From assembly GCF_000949135.2 (NCBI RefSeq), contig NZ_JTAN02000021.1, positions 62,001-126,000 on the forward strand: a DNA stretch of 64,000 nucleotides. Direction: 5' to 3'. This DNA is from Burkholderia sp. USMB20. Lineage in GTDB: Bacteria > Pseudomonadota > Gammaproteobacteria > Burkholderiales > Burkholderiaceae. Positions 1 to 6,980 of the stretch are shown here, piece after piece. The number at the start of each line of letters is the position of its first letter. The first letter of the stretch is position 1. The notes under the pieces were generated by a model. It saw only the letters and a program-made list of their open reading frames with translations, was not told where the DNA came from and did not search any database. The position numbers and the translations under genes are program-made.

Positions 1-501
1 GACGTAGGCGAGCAGGACCAGCGCGGTCCATTTGAGCAGGCGCGCGTAGCGGTCGTACGGCACGAGGATCTGCAGCAGGGCCGATGCGCCTCCGAGGCAC
101 ACGACGTAGAGTTCTTGCGAGCCGTGCAGCAGCAGCTTGACCGCCGCGCCCATCGCCGACAGGTCGGCCGCGATGTTGATTACGTTCGCGACGATCAGCA
201 GCACGACGGTGACGTAGAGCAGCCACGGCGGATAGTGCGTGCGTATGTTCGACGCGAGGCCCTTGCCCGTCACGCGGCCGATGCGCGCGCTGACCAGCTG
301 GATCGCCGTCATCAGCGGATACGTCAGCAAGAGCGTCCACAGCAATTCGAAGCCGAACTGCGCACCCGCCTGCGAGTACGTGCCGATGCCGGACGGATCG
401 TCGTCCGCGGCACCGGTGACGAGGCCCGGCCCGAGGCGGCGGAGCCACGTTGCGGCACGCGGACGCTGCTCCGCGGAATCGAGGGACTCGTTGTCGTTCA
501 T
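1..501 (-). CDS. Nramp-family divalent metal transporter (N-terminal 167 residues; runs off the left edge)
   Basis: Reading the minus strand from an ATG at 501 gives an open frame to the window edge. Residues 30-45 hold the TM1 signature of the Nramp superfamily (AADDDPSGIGTYSQAG), followed by hydrophobic segments that look like TM2-TM4. The family moves divalent metals with protons across the inner membrane. The canonical TM1 metal-binding motif DPGN reads DPSG here, so the usual Asn ligand is Gly. This suggests one of the Nramp-related branches rather than classical MntH, and substrate cannot be assigned. The C-terminal part, including the TM6 metal-binding Met, lies outside the window. The next gene upstream on the same strand ends 466 bp away, so it is probably a separate unit. 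Confidence 0.85.
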   Translation of the reverse strand, partial: MNDNESLDSAEQRPRAATWLRRLGPGLVTGAADDDPSGIGTYSQAGAQFGFELLWTLLLTYPLMTAIQLVSARIGRVTGKGLASNIRTHYPPWLLYVTVVLLIVANVINIAADLSAMGAAVKLLLHGSQELYVVCLGGASALLQILVPYDRYARLLKWTALVLLAYV

Positions 502-967
502 GATCGCGACTCGTGGGGAAGGGGGCAATCGAGTCGCAATTGGCATGCCCGACGGAACGCGCGGCGGCGCGGGCGGGTTATGGGATGCGACCGCCAGACG
601 CGGTGCAACCGAACGCAATTTGACGCGATGGAAGACCGGCTCGGCCGACGGGCGGGGAGCGGCGGTACGGCAGGGAGCGCACGACGTGCTCGCGTGCTCG
701 TGACGGGGGGAACCCGAACCCAGTTGGAGAAGCGACGGACGGTGCCGAGCGATTCGCGCAAGTCGCTATCGCTGCGACGTGCGTGACGTGTCGCGGCGAA
801 CGCTCATCTTTCGCCGCGATCGTCGGATGGTTGGCGTATTCGTACTGCCGCTGCCGGCGAGCCAATGCCGCCGGTGGCAAGCGAAAGAACCTCGGAAGGC
901 GCCACGGATCACAGTTGGCGCTCAGGCGCCGCGACACGCATGCGACCGGCGCGGCGCCCGGTCGGCC
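502..967. other. Intergenic region, no gene seen
   Basis: The region lies upstream of the Nramp-type gene and downstream of the small secreted protein. Open frames exist on both strands, but they are Arg-rich, lack convincing ribosome binding sites and resemble no family. It should hold the promoter of the transporter, but no promoter or operator could be picked out with confidence. Confidence 0.4.
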
Positions 968-1216
968 TCAACGGGCCGCCACCGCGACGTCCTGATTACC
1001 GCGCCCGGACACGAGGCAGCTCGACATGAACGCTTCGCTCTGGCTGTCGGCCGCCGCGCTGCCGAAGCCCTTGCCGAGCGCGGCGTATTTCACCTGCTCG
1101 GCGCCCTGCGAGCAGGCGGTCGGGCTGGCGTCGCGGCCTTGCGCATGCAGCAGCGCGCGATCGCCGACCAGATAGACCAGCAGCGCGAAAAAAGCGATGT
1201 GTACGACTCGTCTCAT
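968..1216 (-). CDS. Small secreted protein of unknown function (82 aa)
   Basis: The start at 1216 is preceded by a good GGAGA ribosome binding site about six bases upstream. The N-terminus (MRRVVHIAFFALLVYLVGDRA) is a positively charged, hydrophobic stretch followed by LLHAQG. It looks like a Sec signal peptide cleaved near residue 26, though an uncleaved anchor is possible. The mature part is about 55 residues, with two cysteines that could form a disulfide in the periplasm. I do not recognise a family. It is not obviously co-transcribed with a neighbour. Confidence 0.6.
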   Translation of the reverse strand: MRRVVHIAFFALLVYLVGDRALLHAQGRDASPTACSQGAEQVKYAALGKGFGSAAADSQSEAFMSSCLVSGRGNQDVAVAAR

Positions 1217-1562
1217 GGTTCGTCTCCTCGTCGCTCAAGCGTAACGCGGAGACGTTTCTCGAAGCACTTGGGGCTTCCCCCGGTAAACGTCTGCAGAAAT
1301 GGCGACGAGCCCGGCTGATCGCGTCCCGTTTTTACCGTGCGGACGACGAAAAGGCACGTTGGCCGCCCGCATCGCCGCGCGATTGACGCGAGTTTGACGA
1401 ATGTCAGACGGCGGGCAGGGCGAGACGGTCGTGCCGACGGTCAGGGCGATAGCATGAATACATGTTTCAACGGAACGCGATGCGCGGCAGGCGATGGGCG
1501 CCGCGGCTCCGAATGCAGCGGGTACGTATTGAACATCGCTATCGAATTAGTGAGGAATCCAA
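1217..1562. other. Intergenic region between divergent small genes
   Basis: This 346-bp stretch separates the minus-strand small secreted protein from the plus-strand 36-residue membrane protein. It contains no convincing gene. The last 40 bases before 1563 are less GC-rich than the surroundings and end with the ribosome binding site of the small gene. A TTGAAC hexamer at 1529-1534 could be a -35 element, but no clear -10 accompanies it. Confidence 0.35.
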
Positions 1563-1673
1563 ATGCTTAACGTATCGTCCGTCCTGATCAGTCTCGCGCC
1601 GATGTGGGCGATTCTGCTGGTTGCATCGTCCGCCGCGACCTATCTCGTGTTCTGGCGCAAGGTCATCAAGTAA
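1563..1673 (+). CDS. Single-span small membrane protein (36 aa)
   Basis: An ATG at 1563 follows a strong GAGGAA ribosome binding site at 1552-1557 and opens a 36-codon frame ending TAA. The product has a short polar N-terminus, one hydrophobic span (about residues 8-29, ISLAPMWAILLVASSAATYL) and a basic tail FWRKVIK. This is the pattern of small inner-membrane subunits or regulators with the C-terminus in the cytoplasm. No family is recognised. It converges with the universal stress protein 26 bp downstream. The clean ribosome binding site and hydrophobic composition argue that it is expressed; size limits certainty. Confidence 0.5.
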   Translation: MLNVSSVLISLAPMWAILLVASSAATYLVFWRKVIK

Positions 1674-1699
1674 GCGGCGAGCGCCGCACCGCGTGCCGC

Positions 1700-2134
1700 T
1701 TATCTGACCGCCGTCACCGGCACGTTCGAAATCCGCACGAGGCGGCCCATCATGCTGCGACCGAACATCGACAGCATCTGATGAAACGGATCGTGCCGCG
1801 GCGCGACCACGACGATTTCGTCGCAGCCCGTCTCGGCCGCAACGGCCGCGATCGTGTCGGCCACCGGCCCGACCTTCTTCACGACGCTGTATCGGACGCC
1901 GGCTTCCCGCAGCACCCGCTCGGCCGTCGCCAGATCGTCGCACGCGAACTGGTCCTCGATCGAGCGCAGTCGCGACAGCGAGTGAAATGCCTCGAGCCGC
2001 GTCGCTTCGAGCGGCGGCTGGACGTTGATCAGCACGATTTCCGACGCGCAGCGTTCGCGATACAGGAAGGTCGCATGGCGGACCGCCTGCAGCGAACGCG
2101 GCGAATGGCCGACCGGAACCAGCAGCTTGAGCAT
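1700..2134 (-). CDS. Universal stress protein, UspA family
   Basis: The 144-residue product has the length and opening (MLKLLVPVGHS) of a single-domain UspA protein, with the alternating Rossmann-like alpha/beta pattern ending in SNVPVTAV. These cytosolic dimers help cells survive stress and starvation. The ATP-binding members carry G-x2-G-x9-G-S/T near the C-terminus. Here that region reads APRHDPFHQMLSMFGRSMMG and lacks the first glycine pair, so ATP binding is doubtful. No operon partner is evident: the next gene on the same strand lies below 1216. Confidence 0.85.
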   Translation of the reverse strand: MLKLLVPVGHSPRSLQAVRHATFLYRERCASEIVLINVQPPLEATRLEAFHSLSRLRSIEDQFACDDLATAERVLREAGVRYSVVKKVGPVADTIAAVAAETGCDEIVVVAPRHDPFHQMLSMFGRSMMGRLVRISNVPVTAVR

Positions 2135-2515
2135 GGAAGATGCTCCGGAATCGAGATGTTTGCAGCGTAGCGCGGCGCCGGATCGACCGACCTAAAGAGA
2201 TCGGGCGGCCGCGTAAAAATGTCGTCAACGTCCGCCGCGCCTATTAGAAATATAAGAAATTTAAGTTTATGCGCATAAACGTTTTCACCGACCGGCCGGG
2301 CGGTGGCCCGGGCGGGCCGTCGAGTGGCGCACCACGCCGATTTAGTCGGATCCTCAATGAATCGCGGCGGAAAATATCGGAGGTCGGCGATCCGGCGTCG
2401 CGTAGAGTAGTGCATCGGCCGCGGCGCGGCCTTCTCCCGGGCTGTCCAGGCCGTTCGGGACGGACCGCCGCCACGCTGCGGCCCGCCATTCCATTCCGAT
2501 TCCAGGAGACCTCGC
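2135..2515. promoter_or_regulatory. AT-rich promoter region with a 16-bp perfect palindrome (2265-2280)
   Basis: Between the divergent universal stress protein and amidase genes lies an unusually AT-rich patch (about 2243-2282). Inside it, GTTTATGCGCATAAAC at 2265-2280 is a perfect 16-bp palindrome. This is the size and symmetry of a dimeric repressor operator. The site is about 130 bp from the universal stress protein start and 235 bp from the amidase start, so it could serve either gene. The regulator is not identifiable from the window. The rest of the region holds no gene. Confidence 0.45.
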
Positions 2516-4000
2516 ATGCCGCATGGCGCCCCGCAGCTTCTCGCACCCGCTTCCATCACCGTCGACCCGATCGTGCGCCTGTCGGCCGGCGAACTCGCGT
2601 CGGCGATCCGCGGCAAGGCGGTCTCGTGCGTCGAGACGATGCGTGCGTATCTCGATCACATCGAGCGCGTGAACGGCGCGGTGAACGCGTTGATTTCGCT
2701 GCGCGATCGCGCCACGCTGCTCGCCGAAGCGGCGGAAAAGGACGCGGCACTCGCCCGCGGCGAGTACCACGGCTGGCTGCACGGGATGCCGCAGGCGCCG
2801 AAGGATCTCGCGATGACGAAAGGGCTGCGCACGACCTACGGCTCGCCGATCTTCCGCGATCACGTGCCGCAGGCCGATTCGGTCGGCGTCGGCCGGATGC
2901 GCGCGGCGGGCGCGATCTTCATCGGCAAGACCAACACGCCGGAGTTCGGCCTCGGCTCGCATACGTTCAACGAAATCCACGGCGCGACGCGCAATCCGTA
3001 CGACCTGACGAAGAGCGCGGGCGGCAGCAGCGGCGGCACGGCGGCGGCGCTGGCCGCGCGCATGCTGCCGGTCGCGGACGGCAGCGACTTCGGCGGCTCG
3101 CTGCGCAATCCGGCCGCGTTCTGCAACATCTACGGCTTGCGTCCGTCGCAGGGCCGCGTGCCGCGCTGGCCGGGCGTCGACGTGTTCATGCAGCAGCTCG
3201 GCATCGAAGGGCCGATGGGCCGCACGGTCGGCGACGTCGCGCAGCTGCTCGCGATCCAGGCCGGCTACGACCCGAACGATCCGCTGTCGCTCGCGGAAGA
3301 TCCGGCCGTGTTCGCGAAGCCGCTCGATACGGACCTGCGCGGCAAGCGCATCGCGTGGGTCGGCGACTGGAACGGCTATCTCGCGACCGAGCCGGGCGTG
3401 CTCGCGCAGTGCGAACAGGGCCTCGCGACGCTGCGCGAGATCGGCTGCGACGTCGATGCCGCGCTGCCGGCGTTCGCACCGGAGCGCATCTGGCGGCTGT
3501 GGCTCGCGCATCGGCACCTGCTGTCCGGCGGCGGGCTGCTCGCGCACTATCGCGACCCGGCACGGCGTGCGCTGCTGAAGCCCGAGGCGATCTACGAGGT
3601 CGAAGGGCTGCTCGCGATGCAGGGGGCCGAGGTGTTCGACGCGAGCGTCGAGCGCACCGCGTGGCATCAGGCCGTGCTGGGCTTCTTCGATCGCTACGAC
3701 TTCATCGCCGCGCCGACCGCGCAGGTGTTTCCGTTCGACGTCGAGCAGCGCTGGCCGCAGGAAATCGCGGGCCGCGCGATGGATACCTACCACCGCTGGA
3801 TGGAAACGGTCGTGCCGTGGACGCTGGCCGGCTGCCCGGTAATCAGCGTGCCGGTGGGCTTCAACGACGCGGGGCTGCCGATGGGGATGCAGCTGATCGG
3901 CCGGCCGCGCGCGGATCTCGCCGTGCTGCAGCTCGCGCGCGGCTACGAGCAGGCGGCCGACTGGGTCGGCCGGCGGCTGCCGGGCTGGATGGCTGCGTAA
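2516..4000 (+). CDS. Amidase, amidase-signature family
   Basis: This 494-residue cytosolic enzyme should hydrolyse a carboxylic amide to acid and ammonia. The Ser-cisSer-Lys triad is intact: Lys96 in PKD, Ser171 in GGSSGG, and Ser195 in DFGGS. The spacings of 75 and 24 residues equal those in fatty acid amide hydrolase. The start at 2516 follows an AGGAG ribosome binding site. Length is usual for the family. The physiological substrate cannot be told; it is too short for a GatA complex role and no gatB or gatC is nearby. It is followed by a hairpin terminator at 4049, so it appears monocistronic. Confidence 0.9.
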   Translation: MPHGAPQLLAPASITVDPIVRLSAGELASAIRGKAVSCVETMRAYLDHIERVNGAVNALISLRDRATLLAEAAEKDAALARGEYHGWLHGMPQAPKDLAMTKGLRTTYGSPIFRDHVPQADSVGVGRMRAAGAIFIGKTNTPEFGLGSHTFNEIHGATRNPYDLTKSAGGSSGGTAAALAARMLPVADGSDFGGSLRNPAAFCNIYGLRPSQGRVPRWPGVDVFMQQLGIEGPMGRTVGDVAQLLAIQAGYDPNDPLSLAEDPAVFAKPLDTDLRGKRIAWVGDWNGYLATEPGVLAQCEQGLATLREIGCDVDAALPAFAPERIWRLWLAHRHLLSGGGLLAHYRDPARRALLKPEAIYEVEGLLAMQGAEVFDASVERTAWHQAVLGFFDRYDFIAAPTAQVFPFDVEQRWPQEIAGRAMDTYHRWMETVVPWTLAGCPVISVPVGFNDAGLPMGMQLIGRPRADLAVLQLARGYEQAADWVGRRLPGWMAA

Positions 4001-4366
4001 TGCGACGGCCGGCGGGCCGGTGACACACGCCGAACGCAAGCGACGAAACGGGCGGCCGCGTGCCGCCCGGTTCGTTTCCACACCTCGAAACGCGCCGGCT
4101 AATCCTGCCATTCGTGCGCCGGGCATCACGCTGTCGCACAACGGCGCCGGCCGACACCGGCGCATACCGGGCGTCGCCGGGATTGCCGCGGTGCAGGAAC
4201 GAATCGCGGCGCCAGCCCGATATCGCGCGGCAAATCCGGATGAATCCGCGCGCCGGGCGACGGTCGTGCCGGGCGATTTCGTATCGATGTGTTTCAGTCG
4301 TTGCGGCGGCGCGCGGCGCGCTTCGACAATATCGGCCTCAAACAAATTCGGGCACGAGGGAAACAC
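4001..4366. other. Intergenic region after the amidase
   Basis: The first part contains the amidase terminator. The remaining 290 bp up to the secreted protein contain no convincing gene on either strand. They presumably carry the promoter for the gene starting at 4367, though no clear -35/-10 pair was found. Confidence 0.4.
4049..4077 (+). terminator. Rho-independent terminator after the amidase
   Basis: An 8-bp G+C stem, CGGGCGGC (4049-4056) pairing with GCCGCCCG (4062-4069), encloses a 5-base loop. A T-rich run, gttcgttt, follows. It sits about 50 bp past the amidase stop. Confidence 0.65.
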
Positions 4367-5059
4367 ATGAAGCACATTCGCGCGACGGGCAAGCACCTGG
4401 CATCGGCGGGCATCGCCTTCGGCATCATGCTAGGCGTCAACGGCACCGCCCATGCACAGCTCGACCTCCAGTCGATCGGCTCGGCGCTGCTCGGCGGCGG
4501 GCAACAGCAGGCCGCACCCGCGCAGGGCGGCGTCGCGCAGTTGATGCAGGCGTACGTCGGCGCGAACCAGCAGGTGCTGGTCGGCCAGTCGTCGCTCGCG
4601 TCGGCGATGGGGCTCACCGGCGCGGCCGGTCAGGCGCAGCAGGCCGCCGGCCTGCTCGGCGGCGGCAATGCGCTGACGCCTGCCGCGCTGTCGCAGATGG
4701 GCGGCGCGCAGCAGTCGGTGTCGCAGGCGCTCGGCCAGGCGTTCGCGAGCGGCGGGGCGTCGCACGGCCCGATCGACAAGCAGGCGTTCAGCAACGGCCT
4801 GGCATCGCTCGGCCAGGGCCTGACGCAGTACTCTCAGCTGCAGTCGGGGCTCGGTAATCTCGGTTCGACCAGCGCGGCATCGCTGCTGCAGTCGGGCCTG
4901 AATCCGCAGAACATGCAGGCCGCGTCGTATATCGCGCAAAGCGCGCCCGGCCAGTTGCAGTCGCTCGCGTCGACGCTCAGCCAGGCCGTGCAGTTCGCGA
5001 CGAGCCAGGGCATTGCGGTGCCGTCGGTCGCGTCGTCCGCGCTGAAGCTGCTGCCGTAA
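4367..5059 (+). CDS. Secreted Gln/Ala/Ser-rich protein of unknown function (230 aa)
   Basis: The ATG at 4367 has a GAGGGA ribosome binding site (4355-4360) and begins a clear Sec signal peptide ending GTAHA, cleaved near residue 31. A longer frame starting at 4289 lacks a ribosome binding site and would bury the signal peptide. The mature protein is low-complexity, rich in Gln, Ala, Gly, Ser and Leu, with repeated short GLL/SLASAL-type segments and no cysteines. It was not recognised as an enzyme. Likely location is periplasm or outside the cell. No operon partner is evident. Confidence 0.7.
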   Translation: MKHIRATGKHLASAGIAFGIMLGVNGTAHAQLDLQSIGSALLGGGQQQAAPAQGGVAQLMQAYVGANQQVLVGQSSLASAMGLTGAAGQAQQAAGLLGGGNALTPAALSQMGGAQQSVSQALGQAFASGGASHGPIDKQAFSNGLASLGQGLTQYSQLQSGLGNLGSTSAASLLQSGLNPQNMQAASYIAQSAPGQLQSLASTLSQAVQFATSQGIAVPSVASSALKLLP

Positions 5060-5176
5060 CGCGGTCGCACCCGCTGCGGAGCCGGCAGCGCGCGCGGCGA
5101 TCCGGGATGGCCCCGCGCAACATGGGGATATCGCTCGATGCTATCGTGGCGTGTTCCCCGTTACCGGTGCCGGTTC

Positions 5177-6010
5177 ATGACTGACTCGTTCGACCTCTCG
5201 CGCTACTTCGCCCGCATCGGCTACGACGGCCCGGCCGAGCCGACGCTCGACGTGCTGCGACGGCTGCACCTGCTGCAGCCGCAGGCCATTCCGTTCGAAA
5301 ATCTCAATCCGCTGACCGGCGCGCGCGTCGCGCTCGACCTGCCCGCGATTGTCGACAAGGTGGTCGGGCGCCGCCGCGGCGGCTACTGCTTCGAACTCAA
5401 CAAGCTCTTCTACACGGCGCTCACGACGATCGGCTTTCGCGTGACGCCGCTGATCGCGCGCGTGCGCTGGATGCGGCCGCCCGAGCTCGTCACCGCGCAG
5501 ACCCACATGCTGCTGCGCATCGATCTCGACGGCGCGGCGTGGCTCGCCGACATCGGCTTCGGCAGCGCGACGCTCACCGCGCCGCTGCGCTTCGTGCCGG
5601 GCGAGCGGCAGCTGACGCCGCATGGGGCGTTTCGCGTCGTCGACGCGCCGGTCGACGGTGAATTCGACATGCAGTTCCAGATCCCCGACGGCTGGCAGAC
5701 GACCTACCGCTTTTCGCTGAAGCCGGCCGAATGGATCGATTACGACGCCGCGAACTGGTTCACGTCGACCTATCCCGAGTCGATCTTCGTCAACGACCTG
5801 ATCGCCTGCCGCGTGCTGCCGGACGGCCGCGCGGCGCTGTTCAACACCGTGCTGACGCTGCGCGACGCGGCGGGCGCGGGGCGCACCGTCACGTTCGACG
5901 ACGCGGCCGCGTGGGGCGCGTGCCTGCGCGACACGATCGGCATCGATACGACCGGCTTCGACCTCGACGCGTTGTTCGCGCGGGTGGCGGCGCGGGCGAA
6001 CCCGATGTAA
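5177..6010 (+). CDS. nat: Arylamine N-acetyltransferase (NAT)
   Basis: The 277-residue cytosolic enzyme transfers acetyl from acetyl-CoA to arylamines, hydrazines or N-hydroxyarylamines. The cysteine-protease-like triad is complete: Cys71 in RRGGYCFELN, His110 in AQTHMLL and Asp125 in WLADIGFG. These positions are nearly those of characterised bacterial NATs (about 69, 107, 122), and the length is normal. The Met at 5177 (MTDSFDLSRYF) gives the usual NAT N-terminus. An in-frame Met at 5138 would add 13 untypical residues. It is followed 94 bp later by a methyltransferase on the same strand. Confidence 0.93.
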   Translation: MTDSFDLSRYFARIGYDGPAEPTLDVLRRLHLLQPQAIPFENLNPLTGARVALDLPAIVDKVVGRRRGGYCFELNKLFYTALTTIGFRVTPLIARVRWMRPPELVTAQTHMLLRIDLDGAAWLADIGFGSATLTAPLRFVPGERQLTPHGAFRVVDAPVDGEFDMQFQIPDGWQTTYRFSLKPAEWIDYDAANWFTSTYPESIFVNDLIACRVLPDGRAALFNTVLTLRDAAGAGRTVTFDDAAAWGACLRDTIGIDTTGFDLDALFARVAARANPM

Positions 6011-6104
6011 TGCGTCGCGGGCCGCGACATGACCGTACGCAATCCCGCCGGCCGTGCGTGGCGCCTGCAGGCGCCGCACCAGCCGCGCGCATGAGGACGA
6101 GACG

Positions 6105-6965
6105 ATGACCGACCTTCATCCGGACGCCCCTGACAGCACCGCCGCGCGCGTCGCGCTGTGGCGCGCGCTGCACGTCGAGCTCGATGCGCCGCCGCACGTG
6201 CTCGTGGACGAAATCGGACTGCGCCTGCTCGCGCCGGCGCCCGGCTGGCAGCAGCGCGGCGACATGGATCCGCAATTCACGCGGCCGTTTCGCGCGTCGA
6301 TCGTCGCGCGGGCGCGCTTCATCGAGGATCTCGTCGTCGAGCAGGCCGCGCGGGGCGTGAGCCAGTACGTGATCCTCGGCGCGGGCCTCGACAGTTTCGC
6401 GCAGCGCCGGCCCGAGATGGCGTCGCGCCTGACCGTCTTCGAGGTCGATCCGCCCGCGCCGCAGGCGTGGAAGCGCCGCCGGCTGACCGAGCTCGGCTTC
6501 GGCGTGCCGGACTGGCTGCGGTTCGTGCCGGTCGATTTCGAAGCGAAGCAGTCGTGGCGCGACGCGCTCGTGCGCGCGGGCTTCGATGCAGGCAAGCCGG
6601 CGGTCGTCGTGTCCACCGGCGTCAGCATGTACCTGACGCGCGACGCGAATGCGGCGGCGCTGCGCGAAGTCGCGTCGCTCGCGCCGGGCTCGACGTTCGC
6701 GATGACGTTCCTGCTGCCGCTCGAGCATGCCGATCCGGACGTGCGCCCGGCGCTCGAAATGGCCGCGAAGGGCGCGCGCGCGAGCGGCACGCCATTCATC
6801 AGCTTCTTCATGCCGGCGGAGATCCGCGCGCTCGCGACCGGGGCCGGCTTCGCGCGGGCCGAGCATGTGTCGGCCGCGGATCTCACGCGCCGCTACTTCG
6901 CCGATCGGACCGACGGCCTGCGCCCGCCGGACAACGCGGAAGAGCTGCTGGTCGCGACGGTGTGA
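6105..6965 (+). CDS. Class I SAM-dependent methyltransferase, leucine carboxyl methyltransferase-like family
   Basis: The 286-residue protein has the LCMT/PPM1-like layout seen in many actinobacterial and Burkholderia putative methyltransferases. The N-terminal RPFRASIVARARFIED segment is followed by the SAM-binding loop GAGLDS (residues 92-97) and the acidic motif FEVD (112-115). A region around VVVSTGVSMYL matches the post-motif II strand. The start at 6105 follows a GAGGACGA ribosome binding site. The substrate is unknown; members methylate carboxylates or small natural products. It ends 15 bp before the stop of the convergent glutamate dehydrogenase. Confidence 0.8.
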   Translation: MTDLHPDAPDSTAARVALWRALHVELDAPPHVLVDEIGLRLLAPAPGWQQRGDMDPQFTRPFRASIVARARFIEDLVVEQAARGVSQYVILGAGLDSFAQRRPEMASRLTVFEVDPPAPQAWKRRRLTELGFGVPDWLRFVPVDFEAKQSWRDALVRAGFDAGKPAVVVSTGVSMYLTRDANAAALREVASLAPGSTFAMTFLLPLEHADPDVRPALEMAAKGARASGTPFISFFMPAEIRALATGAGFARAEHVSAADLTRRYFADRTDGLRPPDNAEELLVATV

Positions 6966-6980
6966 CGTCGCGACCTTCCA

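Noticed and set aside
2354-4396. Minus-strand open frame of 680 codons across the amidase
   Set aside because: It is a mirror of the amidase, which has a full catalytic triad and ribosome binding site.
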